Source: Treponema socranskii subsp. buccale (GTDB taxonomy: Bacteria > Spirochaetota > Spirochaetia > Treponematales > Treponemataceae). From it: a stretch of DNA of 64,000 nucleotides. The notes beneath the pieces are model-generated. The model was not told where the DNA came from. It made no database searches and was given only the letters and a program-made list of their open reading frames with translations. A program made the translations under genes and the position numbers. The stretch lies in the NCBI RefSeq assembly GCF_024181585.1, contig NZ_CP054258.1:1364001-1428000 (forward strand), given 5' to 3'. Positions 35,615 to 43,492 of the stretch are shown one piece after another (the first letter of the stretch is position 1; every line of letters begins with the position of its first letter).

Positions 35615-35662
35615 TGTGTACGCAGGTGTTTGTTAATTTTCTTGCCGGATGTACCGCGCCGC

Positions 35663-36685
35663 ATGAATAAAATCGCACTCGCCGGTCTCTTGCCCGAAGA
35701 GCTGTGCGCTTCCCTTTCACTCTCCCCTTCTTTTCGCGGAAATCAACTGTTTCAGTGGATCGGAAAGGGTGTCGATTCGTTCGATGCGATGACAAATCTG
35801 AGCGCAGAGCTGCGGGCCTCACTTGCCGAAAAAGCGCTGCTCCGGTCGACTCGCGTATCCGCCGTGCTGAAAGCGGACGACGGCACGGTAAAGCTGCAGA
35901 TAGAAACGGAAGACGCTCTCGCGGTCGAAACGGTGCTCCTCACCGATAAAGCGGGACGGAAGACGGCTTGCGTTTCGTGTCAAGCCGGCTGCGCGATGGG
36001 CTGCGCGTTTTGCAAAACGGGAACGCTCGGCCTTGCCAGAAATTTGAGCGCTGCAGAAATCGTCGAACAGTTTTTATATCTTGAAAAGCACGCGGGTGCT
36101 CTCGATAATATCGTCTTTATGGGTATGGGAGAGCCGCTTTTAAATCTCGAAGCGGTACGGAAAGCGATCGTCGTGCTCACCGATAAGCGCGGCAGAAATC
36201 TTTCGAGCCGCCGCATCACGGTATCCACGGTCGGTATCGTAAGCGGTATATACGATTTGGCGGATAACGGCCCTGCCGTGCGCCTCGCCCTTTCGCTTAC
36301 GACGGCGGACGAAGTGTTGCGCCGCGAACTCATGCCCGCGTCTTCAACGAATTCTTTGAGCGATTTACGAAAGGCCGTTTCATACTACATCGAAAAAACG
36401 GGAAAACGGGTTACGCTCGAAGCCGTATTGCTTTCGGGAAAAAATATGAGCGAAAAAGATGCGGACGCCCTCATCGCCTTTGCAAAAGGTTTGGATGTGC
36501 ACGTAAATCTCATCCCGTGGAATCCCGTAGAAGGGCTGTCATTTGCAACGCCAAGTCAGGATGAAACGGCACAATTCGTTTCGCGTCTTGAAAAGGGAGG
36601 CCTCAACGTAACGCTCCGTATGCACCGAGGAAAAAGTATTTCCGGCGCCTGCGGACAGCTCGGTAAAACGAATGCGAACGCTTGA
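35663..36685 (+). CDS. rlmN: 23S rRNA (adenine2503-C2)/tRNA methyltransferase RlmN
   Basis: Radical SAM RNA methyltransferase, 340 residues. CxxxCxxC cluster in CVSCQAGCAMGCAFCKTG, FMGMGEPLLNLEAV, RRITVSTVGIVSGI, and the methyl-carrying Cys near the end (KSISGACGQL). I start at 35663 (MNKIALAGLLP) rather than the TTG at 35630. No strong ribosome-binding site. Confidence 0.94.
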   Translation: MNKIALAGLLPEELCASLSLSPSFRGNQLFQWIGKGVDSFDAMTNLSAELRASLAEKALLRSTRVSAVLKADDGTVKLQIETEDALAVETVLLTDKAGRKTACVSCQAGCAMGCAFCKTGTLGLARNLSAAEIVEQFLYLEKHAGALDNIVFMGMGEPLLNLEAVRKAIVVLTDKRGRNLSSRRITVSTVGIVSGIYDLADNGPAVRLALSLTTADEVLRRELMPASSTNSLSDLRKAVSYYIEKTGKRVTLEAVLLSGKNMSEKDADALIAFAKGLDVHVNLIPWNPVEGLSFATPSQDETAQFVSRLEKGGLNVTLRMHRGKSISGACGQLGKTNANA

Positions 36686-36742
36686 AATGCCGCATATTTT
36701 TATCTATAATGCCTGCAGTAAAAAAGAAATGCGGAGCTAAAA

Positions 36743-36946
36743 ATGCAAAAAAAGATTTACGTCGCCGGCATGTTCGACGGCGATACTGCAAAAAAAGTTG
36801 AAGATGCGGTGCGCGCGGTAAGCGGCGTCACAAGCGTTACGGCTTCTCCCGAGAAGGCGCAAGTGCTCGTCGATTACGGCGATGAATCCGTAGTGGCTTC
36901 GATCAACGCTGCGATTACTTCGCTCGGTATCGATGTACTCGACTAG
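36743..36946 (+). CDS. Heavy-metal-associated-fold protein without the metal cysteines
   Basis: A 67-residue protein with the HMA (copper-chaperone) fold: KKIYVAGMFDGDTAKKVEDA, VSGVTSVTASPEKAQVLVDY, AAITSLGIDV. In metal chaperones the loop after the first strand has a CxxC; here it reads GMFDGDTA, with no Cys, so it is unlikely to bind copper the usual way. GGAG lies 8 bases upstream. Confidence 0.75.
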   Translation: MQKKIYVAGMFDGDTAKKVEDAVRAVSGVTSVTASPEKAQVLVDYGDESVVASINAAITSLGIDVLD

Positions 36947-36962
36947 CGTTTCGGCAGCCTTC

Positions 36963-36991
36963 TTGACCCCCGTATCGATTTTAACTATGCT
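36963..36991 (+). promoter_or_regulatory. Promoter of leuC
   Basis: TTGACC at 36963-36968, a 17-bp spacer, TATGCT at 36986-36991, 40 bases before the leuC start. Confidence 0.65.
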
Positions 36992-37030
36992 GTAATTATT
37001 CAGTGATATTAAAAATACACGAGGAGCAGT

Positions 37031-38320
37031 ATGGGTAAAACAATAGCACAAAAAATATTCGATGCGCACAGAATCGATACGCCCTTTTCCGGTACATCGG
37101 TACTGAAACTCGACCGCGTATTTTGCCACGAAATCACGACTCCCGTCGCGATCACCGATCTGATCGAACGCGGAAAAGACAGTGTATTCGACGGCGATAA
37201 AATCAAAGCGGTTATCGATCACGTCACTCCTGCAAAAGACAGCAAAACGGCGACGCAGGGAAAAATCCTGCGCGATTGGGCGCACCGGCAGCATATCAAA
37301 GACTTTTTCGACATAGGCCGAAACGGCGTGTGCCATGCGATTTTTCCGGAAAGCGGCTTTGTGCGCCCGGGCTTTACCGTCATCATGGGCGATTCGCACA
37401 CCTGTACGCACGGCGCTTTCGGCGCGTTCGCCGCGGGAGTCGGCACGACCGATATCGAAGTCGGTATATTAAAAGGCGTGTGTGCGTTCCGCGAACCGAA
37501 ATCGATCAAATTTATTTTAAACGGAAAACTGCGTCCGGGCGTTTTCGCCAAGGACGTCATCCTTTCGATCATCGCAAAAATCGGCGTAAACGGCGCGACC
37601 GACCGCGTTATGGAATTCACCGGTCCCGTCATTGAAAGTTTCGGCATGGAAGAGCGCATGACGCTGTGCAATATGGCGGTCGAAGCGGGCGGCACGTCGG
37701 GCATCTGCGCTCCGGATATGCATACGGTCGACTACCTTTGGGAATTTATTAAAGACGATTATCCGTCGAAAGAAGCCGCCCTCGCCGACTACTCCAAGTG
37801 GACAAGCGATGCGGACGCCGAATACGAAAAAACGATATCGATCGACTGCAGTGAAATCGAGCCCGTGTGTACCGTCGGCTACAAACCCGACGAGGTCAAA
37901 AACGTGCGCGATATGAAAGGCACGAAAGTCGACCAAGTCTATATCGGCAGCTGCACGAACGGACGCATATCGGATCTCCGCATTGCGGCGGAAGTGCTGA
38001 AAGGAAAACGCATAGCCGAAGGTGTGCGCGCCATCGTAAGCCCTGCAACTCCGAAAACGTACAAAACGGCGCTCAAAGAAGGCATTATCGACATCTTTAT
38101 GGACTCGGGATTTTGCGTTACGAATCCGACCTGCGGCGCGTGCCTCGGCATGTCGAACGGAGTGCTCGCAGAAGGAGAAGTGTGTGCGTCCACGACGAAC
38201 CGCAATTTTAACGGCAGAATGGGAAAAGGCGGCATGGTTCACTTGATGAGCCCCGCGACGGCGAGCGCAACGGCAATCGCCGGCACGATATGCAATTCAT
38301 CGCTTTATCAGGAGGTATGA
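37031..38320 (+). CDS. leuC: Aconitase-family dehydratase, large subunit (LeuC/HacA type)
   Basis: A 429-residue 4Fe-4S hydro-lyase subunit. Cluster ligands are in YIGSCTNGRISDL and TNPTCGACLGMSNG, and MGDSHTCTHGAFGAF and FNGRMGKGGMVHLMSP are typical of the family. It belongs to the single-chain large-subunit group of LeuC/homoaconitase/dimethylmalate dehydratase; the substrate cannot be set from sequence alone. No leuA or leuB is nearby. GAGGAG precedes the ATG. Its stop lies inside a 10-bp sequence that recurs 251 bases on (see the leuC-leuD insertion). Confidence 0.87.
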   Translation: MGKTIAQKIFDAHRIDTPFSGTSVLKLDRVFCHEITTPVAITDLIERGKDSVFDGDKIKAVIDHVTPAKDSKTATQGKILRDWAHRQHIKDFFDIGRNGVCHAIFPESGFVRPGFTVIMGDSHTCTHGAFGAFAAGVGTTDIEVGILKGVCAFREPKSIKFILNGKLRPGVFAKDVILSIIAKIGVNGATDRVMEFTGPVIESFGMEERMTLCNMAVEAGGTSGICAPDMHTVDYLWEFIKDDYPSKEAALADYSKWTSDADAEYEKTISIDCSEIEPVCTVGYKPDEVKNVRDMKGTKVDQVYIGSCTNGRISDLRIAAEVLKGKRIAEGVRAIVSPATPKTYKTALKEGIIDIFMDSGFCVTNPTCGACLGMSNGVLAEGEVCASTTNRNFNGRMGKGGMVHLMSPATASATAIAGTICNSSLYQEV

Positions 38321-38571
38321 TCAAAGCGCCGACTGAAACAGCGTCGGTACTTTGATCTCGAGTTTGCTCGGACGTTTGCAAAAAAACGTGCATACATACC
38401 GGTTCGATAAAAATCGTATGAATGTGTTGCGTTATATTTTGCAAACTCGATTATCGAACATGTGCGCCGCTTGGAACTTCGGAGCAAAGCTCCTTCGTTA
38501 CCAAGCTTGCGCACGGCAAAAAACTTTTTCGAAATTTGCAAATTTCTACAAAAGTTTTTTGGGAGGTATGA
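38311..38571. mobile_element. Structured insertion between leuC and leuD, flanked by a 10-bp direct repeat
   Basis: GGAGGTATGA occurs at 38311-38320 and again at 38562-38571, bounding 241 bp. Inside are: an outer hairpin ATCAAAG (38320) / CTTTGAT (38350) with CCGAC / GTCGG; an inverted pair TCGAGTTTGC (38358) / GCAAACTCGA (38441); a hairpin GTGCGC (38462) / GCGCAC (38509); and AAAAAACTTTT (38518) / AAAAGTTTTTT (38550) with a perfect 16-bp palindrome between. No open frame of note. If removed, the leuC stop and leuD start are two bases apart. This reads as a small nonautonomous element with a target duplication that also supplied leuD with its ribosome-binding site. Confidence 0.65.
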
Positions 38572-38572
38572 G

Positions 38573-39106
38573 GTGAAACAATTCGGAGGGAGCGTGCTCT
38601 TTCTCGACCGCTCCGACATCAACACCGACGAAATCATTCCGGCGAAGTATCTTACCGAAATTTCAAAGCAGGCGCTCAAGCCCTATCTGCTCGAAGATTT
38701 AAAGCTCGACGGCTTTAATCCGAAAACCGATATCGCAGGCAAGCGCGTCATCATCGCGCGGGAAAATTTCGGCTGCGGCTCTTCACGCGAACACGCTCCG
38801 TGGGCGCTCGAAGTGAACGGCATTTCCGTCGTCATCGCGGTAAACTTTGCGCGGATATTTCGGCAAAACATGTTCAACTGCGGCATGATGGCTATCGAAC
38901 TCGATAAAAAATCGATAGACGATATATTCCGCACGTTTTCGGATAAAGACGCCGAATGCAAAATCGTGCAAAACGACGACGGCAGCGCAAAAGTAAAGCT
39001 GATTGCGGGAAGCCTTTCGAAAAGCTATCCGTTTACGCTCGACGGTTTTGCAAAGACACTCGTCGAAAGCGACGGGTGGATCGGCTACGCGGATAAAAAA
39101 TATTGA
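38573..39106 (+). CDS. leuD: Aconitase-family dehydratase, small subunit (LeuD type)
   Basis: A 177-residue swivel-domain partner of the leuC product. VLFLDRSDINTDEIIPAKY start, ENFGCGSSREHAPWAL, and VNFARIFRQNMFNCGMM fit the family. GTG start at 38573 with GGGAGG 6 bases upstream; a frame extending back to 38462 runs into the inserted element and is not part of the protein. Confidence 0.88.
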   Translation: MKQFGGSVLFLDRSDINTDEIIPAKYLTEISKQALKPYLLEDLKLDGFNPKTDIAGKRVIIARENFGCGSSREHAPWALEVNGISVVIAVNFARIFRQNMFNCGMMAIELDKKSIDDIFRTFSDKDAECKIVQNDDGSAKVKLIAGSLSKSYPFTLDGFAKTLVESDGWIGYADKKY

Positions 39107-39118
39107 TAGGTCGAAAGT

Positions 39119-39567
39119 CGAGTTTGGAAGGTATCAGCTAATAACGTTGTGTTTACGGCGAGGATGACCAACGTACAATCTTTGTAGACATATGCGAACG
39201 CGGCTCTCGCAGCGGGCGCTGCGTTCGGCTTCGCCTCACTACCGAGTTTGCGTTGCAAACTCGCAGTATTTAGGGAACGGTTGTGCTTTTAAGCGCCGCT
39301 TACGCAAGCGGAACGCACAAAGTCGCACGCGTGTCTCCCGCTGCTACGCCGCATCGCGCACACGTCAAGATGTTTCGGCATACGGTCGGAACCTCGCCGT
39401 ATGCACATACTAGGGAACCTCTAAAAACTGCAGTTTTTAGAGGTAACTTTGAAAAGGCGATGTTATAACTCGCGATAATACAGCGAGTTACAACTCGTCA
39501 GCATCTCGAAAAAATCGCTAAAGGTGAGTTTTTCGAGATGCCCAATTGTACTTACTTTCCAAACTCG
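39119..39567. repeat. Inverted repeats bounding a decayed element
   Basis: CGAGTTTGGAAGGTA at 39119-39133 and TACTTTCCAAACTCG at 39553-39567 are inverted copies with one mismatch, 449 bp outer to outer. Confidence 0.5.
39418..39443. repeat. 26-bp palindromic repeat, copy 2
   Basis: CCTCTAAAAACTG and CAGTTTTTAGAGG make a perfect 26-base palindrome. Flanked by TAACTTT on the right, the reverse complement of the AAAGTTA left of copy 1 at 34377, so the copies are in opposite orientation. Confidence 0.75.
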
Positions 39568-39718
39568 TCCTTCAATTGGTGAACGAAACGGATGGAAAAG
39601 GGACTATCTCAAAAGGCGGTTATCTTTTCGACAACCCTGCGAGTTTTAGAAAACTCGAAATTGAACCTAATGCATTTTTAAATTCGCACGGACAGGCCGC
39701 CGTGCGAATTATTATAAT

Positions 39719-40642
39719 ATGAATCCAAAAAAATTGCTGTCAATACTTTTTTCGATTTCAGTTCTTCTTATAATGACCGCCTATGCGGGAGAAAACCTGT
39801 CGGCGAGCGATAATTCATTTGGCGGATTCGATGTATATACGTTTTCCGCGGGCGATAAGAATGCAACGTATTATCTCAATGAAAATACGCTGCATATACA
39901 AGAGCGCTCACTCGGAAGCCGTTATAACAGCTATGATCAGACAATCACATTTTCAACCGTCGAAAAGAACGGTGTACCGTATATACGATATACGGAATCC
40001 GACCGACAGTATGTTTCATCTGACAGTAAAAAATTCGAAGTAAAAAAAAACGACGGCATGGAGCGGGAAGCCGTATTTTTTAAGAACGAATATTTTTTCG
40101 TTTTGCTTAATAAAGACGGTACGTGTTTGTACGGCGCAAAAAATGCATACGATACGTGGGAATATCATGTGCACGATACCGAAGTAAAACAAAGTTCATT
40201 TTTAAAAGAAAAAACAAAAAGCTATTCGATAAACGATATGGGCTGTAATTTTCCCGAAAAACGTACGGTATGGGCCGCTCCATGGTGCGAGGGCGTACAA
40301 GGACAGGGTATCGGAGAACGGCTTGAGTTTTCATTGAAAAAAAACAATTCATATGCCGAAGTATTTGGCAAACAAAAAATATTTATTTCAATCGGCTATG
40401 TCGATTATTCCCGTCCCGATTTATACAATGCCAACTCACGGCCGAAAATACTTTCCGTCTATATAAATAATACCTTTTATAAAGATGTCCGCCTCGAAGA
40501 TACGAGCGACTATCAGGATTTGCTTAAAGGCAGGACACTTGCAGCAAGCGATACGATCAAACTTGTCATAAAAGACGTATATCCGGGAGAAAAATATCAA
40601 GACACTTGTATTAACGATATTTTTATACTACCGTTAAGATAG
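39719..40642 (+). CDS. Secreted discoidin-like (NADase-type glycan-binding-like) protein
   Basis: A 307-residue exported protein with a signal peptide (LLSILFSISVLLIMTAYA). The last 120 residues hold a pattern seen in six proteins of this island: APWCEGVQGQGIGERLEF, NSRPKILSVYIN, then VIKDVYPGEKYQDTCINDI. It recalls the discoidin-like domain annotated as NADase-type glycan-binding. Residues 25-180 are unlike its neighbours. AT-rich compared with leuCD. No strong SD; start ATG 39719. Confidence 0.55.
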   Translation: MNPKKLLSILFSISVLLIMTAYAGENLSASDNSFGGFDVYTFSAGDKNATYYLNENTLHIQERSLGSRYNSYDQTITFSTVEKNGVPYIRYTESDRQYVSSDSKKFEVKKNDGMEREAVFFKNEYFFVLLNKDGTCLYGAKNAYDTWEYHVHDTEVKQSSFLKEKTKSYSINDMGCNFPEKRTVWAAPWCEGVQGQGIGERLEFSLKKNNSYAEVFGKQKIFISIGYVDYSRPDLYNANSRPKILSVYINNTFYKDVRLEDTSDYQDLLKGRTLAASDTIKLVIKDVYPGEKYQDTCINDIFILPLR

Positions 40643-40674
40643 ACAAACGGAGATACAATAAAGGTGGTAATACA

Positions 40675-41472
40675 ATGAAAAAATATGTTTACATACTTTT
40701 ATATTTTATCATTGGGCAGTTGTACATATTTGCTACTCCTGAAATCGGAATTTTATATCAAACACAAGAGTTTGAATGTTTTAGATTTATTTCTGAAAAT
40801 AAACTGGATGTTCGTAATTGGTTATACCAGAATAAACTGTTAAAAGACGGCACATATCATTATGAATTGAGCTATGAAGAGGGATTGCCGTATATTTTCA
40901 TCAGCGGTAACGGTGTAAAGCGATATTTTCTACTGCTTTCGAATGAACAAGCTTGCTATTTTTACGATACAAAGACGGGAGAACTGGTAATTTCGGCGGA
41001 GCACACAAAAGCTGCAATAGAGCCGTTTGTTATTTATAAAAGAGATAAAATACGCGCAAGTTCGGAGCTGCGCGAAGGAAAGACTGTGTATTCGGTTGAA
41101 AACCTTTCGACCGAAATCCTGTTGCCGTGGGTACCTGCAGGCGGGAAAAACGGCATCGGCGCAACTTTGACCATACACGATATGTACGGCGAGTTTTTGA
41201 TACTCGGTTCGGGTTATGTTTCGGTAAAAAACAGAGCTTTGTGGACAAAAAATGCACGGCCGAAAAAACTTAAAATTCAGTATAAAAAAACCGGTATTGT
41301 AAAATATGTCGATTTAAAAGATACGCCCGATTTACAAACGATAGTCATGTATACGGACGAAGATTATAAAAATCAAGCACGAGGTGGAGATATTGTCATA
41401 ACGATCATGGACGTATATGAGGGCACTACGTATAGCGATGTATGTATCAATATTTTGGTAGAAAAGACATAA
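40675..41472 (+). CDS. Secreted discoidin-like protein, divergent member
   Basis: A 265-residue exported protein (signal peptide KKYVYILLYFIIGQLYIF). Same layout as the preceding gene but more diverged: LLPWVPAGGKNGIGATLTI in place of the W.EG..G.GIGE motif, NARPKKLKIQYKK, and TIMDVYEGTTYSDVCINILV. 32 bases after the first, so probably one operon. Function unknown. Confidence 0.55.
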   Translation: MKKYVYILLYFIIGQLYIFATPEIGILYQTQEFECFRFISENKLDVRNWLYQNKLLKDGTYHYELSYEEGLPYIFISGNGVKRYFLLLSNEQACYFYDTKTGELVISAEHTKAAIEPFVIYKRDKIRASSELREGKTVYSVENLSTEILLPWVPAGGKNGIGATLTIHDMYGEFLILGSGYVSVKNRALWTKNARPKKLKIQYKKTGIVKYVDLKDTPDLQTIVMYTDEDYKNQARGGDIVITIMDVYEGTTYSDVCINILVEKT

Positions 41473-41674
41473 GAATGTAAAAAAAGAATCCGAGATTATG
41501 GAATATCAAACACCTGATCGGATAGTATACAGAAGCTGGAAATATAATAGAAAACACATCCTTGATAGAGTAATACTGAACGAGTTTAACCGCACAACAG
41601 AAAGAATTATTTAAAATTACAGATAGATTCGGAAAGCCCCAATGTAATGAGAGAGCGGAAACTATATCATAGAA
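41473..41674. other. 202-bp gap, nothing recognised
   Basis: AT-rich sequence between the secreted-protein pair and the PoNe-like fragment. I see no gene, hairpin or clear promoter; it may be the remains of an older junction in the array. Confidence 0.4.
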
Positions 41675-42250
41675 GTGGATTTTGTAGACCGGGTACGAAA
41701 TGCGCAGTCGGAAGGAGCGTTGGCGGAAGCGGGAAGTATTTTTGCCGAAGCAGCAGCTGCCGTAGGGATAACAATACTGTTTGCTTTTTTAGGCAGGCTG
41801 TCAAAAATGACAAAGGAGCGATTTAGAAACAGGAAGCAGGTTACTCAAAGAGAAATCATAGACTCGGTTGAACGGGGAAAGATAAAGCTGGAAAATAATA
41901 TCCAAAGAGGAAATTACGGAGAGATGAAAATGGATATTTATTTTGAAGAACAAGGATATAAACGTATCAGCATTGATAAAGTGACGGATTTGAATGCGCC
42001 TATACACAAGGGATTGGATGGCGTGTATTATAATCAGGACGGACAACCGTCGTATATTATCGGTGAAGCCAAATACGGCAGATCGGTACTTTCAGTATTA
42101 TCTGATGGGACAAAACAGATGAGCAATGACTGGATTAGTGAACGATTGGAAAGCGCAGTTGGTAAAGATGTAGCTGATAAGATTAAATTAGAAATGATTA
42201 TTAATCCTGATAATGTTGGTAGACAACTTATCACAATAGATAAAAATTAA
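41675..42250 (+). CDS. PoNe-like DNase toxin tail (orphan C-terminal fragment)
   Basis: 191 residues starting with GTG. A short N-terminal hydrophobic part (SIFAEAAAAVGITILFAF) looks like the end of a larger carrier protein; from about residue 55 it resembles the PD-(D/E)xK DNase toxin PoNe: QRGNYGEMKMDIYFEEQGY, then HKGLDGVYY with Asp115 and YIIGEAKYG with Glu131-Lys133, and TKQMSNDWISERL near the end. PoNe toxins are delivered by type VI or other systems. The next gene is a matching PoNi-like immunity gene, which backs the call. As it stands it has no delivery domain, so it is either an orphan tip or exported by other means. Confidence 0.68.
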   Translation: MDFVDRVRNAQSEGALAEAGSIFAEAAAAVGITILFAFLGRLSKMTKERFRNRKQVTQREIIDSVERGKIKLENNIQRGNYGEMKMDIYFEEQGYKRISIDKVTDLNAPIHKGLDGVYYNQDGQPSYIIGEAKYGRSVLSVLSDGTKQMSNDWISERLESAVGKDVADKIKLEMIINPDNVGRQLITIDKN

Positions 42251-42280
42251 AATAGAGATAATATAGCAAGAAGGTAACGT

Positions 42281-42988
42281 ATGATGCGAGATACTGTAAA
42301 AGATCAGAAATATTTTAAATTAAAACTTGCAGAAGAACGGGCAAGTTTAGTCACGTTCGAACAAGCTTTAAAGGATGTTATTGCATCGAGAGGAGAAAAA
42401 GATAAGGGTGTACAAAACGGGTATAGTATTATTGCGGATACATATCAAAAGATTATTAATATAATGTATTCTTTAGGATCGGATTTAAATGAAATATCGC
42501 ACGAATATAATTCGTTATTGCCGTATTTTTGCAAGACATGGAATATCAATTCCGGATATATGAAATTGATTAAAATTTTATCATTAGGTGCGCTTCTTGC
42601 TATCGACAGTATGAAGATTAAACAGTTGGAAGAGAAAATTCTTGCAGAAAACGTTAATGATTTTTTGGTTGGCTTCTTATTAAAGTATCTTGATACAAGT
42701 TGGACAAGTAGCGGCAATAATTTTGTATTTGGCGGAATTTATAACGATTTAAAAATAATAATCGATGAAAAAAATCCAATTAAACAACTGCAAAAAATAG
42801 AGGTGTATCTTAAAAGTAAATGGTACAAACTGCATAAAGATTGTTCATGGTATGATACGCACAATACGGAGACGTACGTCGGCTATTGGAGTTTTGAAGC
42901 AGGTGCGGTTGTGAAGATTTTACGGTTGGATGACACGGAGCTGAAAGGGTTAAAATATTATCCGTATGATTTGGTGCATTATCGCTGA
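42281..42988 (+). CDS. PoNi-like immunity protein (copy 1)
   Basis: A 235-residue helical cytoplasmic protein with the DUF1910/DUF1911 layout of PoNe immunity proteins: MRDTVKDQKYFKLKL start, KILSLGALLAIDSMKIKQLE in the middle, and the end YVGYWSFEAGAVVKILRLDD followed by YYPYDLVHYR. 30 bases after the PoNe-like tail, the normal toxin-then-immunity order. The last 110 bases are nearly identical to those of the second PoNi gene at 44408. Confidence 0.75.
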   Translation: MMRDTVKDQKYFKLKLAEERASLVTFEQALKDVIASRGEKDKGVQNGYSIIADTYQKIINIMYSLGSDLNEISHEYNSLLPYFCKTWNINSGYMKLIKILSLGALLAIDSMKIKQLEEKILAENVNDFLVGFLLKYLDTSWTSSGNNFVFGGIYNDLKIIIDEKNPIKQLQKIEVYLKSKWYKLHKDCSWYDTHNTETYVGYWSFEAGAVVKILRLDDTELKGLKYYPYDLVHYR

Positions 42989-43092
42989 AAAAAAATAGGA
43001 AGTTACATACATGGAAGATATTGCGGATAAATATTTCGAGGCGGCAATGAAAAAGCCGCACCCGGCACCGAAAGAATACATTGCTGAGATGT
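42882..43092 (+). repeat. About 210-bp direct repeat, copy A
   Basis: From the TACGGCTATTGGAG-like region near the end of PoNi 1 to codon 27 of the next gene, this stretch is nearly identical to 44979-45192. It joins one immunity gene end to the next gene start and looks like the crossover region by which cassettes were copied. Confidence 0.75.
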
Positions 43093-43166
43093 TAAAGCGT
43101 GGAAGTAATTTGACAATAATCGTAGGAGACAACAAATGGAAAATAATGAAAGAAAAGGAACAGTAG
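43011..43166 (+). pseudogene. Truncated copy of the 45110 gene
   Basis: 51 codons: MEDIADKYFEAAMKKPHPAP and KEYIAEMLK match the first 29 codons of the intact gene at 45110, then the reading departs (RGSNLTIIVGDNK) and runs into the barstar gene, whose start lies within it. A 5' fragment left by recombination. Confidence 0.75.
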
Positions 43167-43435
43167 AAATCGATTTAAATTCTGTGCAAAATTCTGAGGA
43201 ACTTCACGACTTGTTAAAGAAAAAACTTGGTTTTCCCGATTTTTATGGCATGAATTGGAACGCATTTTGGAATGCCATAACAGGCTTGGTTGAGTTACCT
43301 GAAAAATTAATTTGTATCGGTTGGAATGATATGATCAAAAAACTACCGGAAGATGCAAAAATAATGAAATACTATTTGGATAAATATGTGGAGAACCATA
43401 ATAAATATATAAAATGCATTTTTGAATACTGTTGA
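43136..43435 (+). CDS. Barstar-family inhibitor
   Basis: A 99-residue acidic protein: GTVEIDLNSVQNSEELHDLL, then KLGFPDFYGMNWNAFWNAI, which is the barstar fold signature, and DAKIMKYYLDKYVENHNKY. Barstars block barnase-type RNases; no barnase-type toxin is recognisable in the window, so this is an orphan immunity gene. The start at 43136 (MENNERKG) has GTAGGAGA 8 bases upstream. Confidence 0.82.
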   Translation: MENNERKGTVEIDLNSVQNSEELHDLLKKKLGFPDFYGMNWNAFWNAITGLVELPEKLICIGWNDMIKKLPEDAKIMKYYLDKYVENHNKYIKCIFEYC

Positions 43436-43492
43436 TATTTTTTGCAGCAGAGGTTATAGATTTCTTCTGCTTGCCGTGAGTACTGTGTTTTT

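Larger units (their letters stand above)
39107..39718. other. Repeat-rich noncoding region
   Basis: No supported gene in these 612 bp. It contains hairpins and inverted repeats: CGAGTTTGC / GCAAACTCG near 39244; CATCTCGAAAAA / TTTTTCGAGATG near 39505-39545; a 15-bp inverted pair with one mismatch at 39119-39133 and 39553-39567 that bounds 449 bp, like the ends of a decayed element; the 26-bp palindrome copy 2 at 39418; and a 22-bp sequence (39645-39666) that also occurs at 4939-4960. It forms the left edge of the accessory island. Confidence 0.6.

Noticed and set aside
38462-38572. N-terminal extension of leuD into the inserted element
   Set aside because: The extra residues do not match the family, and the GTG at 38573 has a strong ribosome-binding site.
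39192-39468. Two short open frames in the repeat-rich region
   Set aside because: They run through hairpins and palindromes, are Arg-rich and have no ribosome-binding site.
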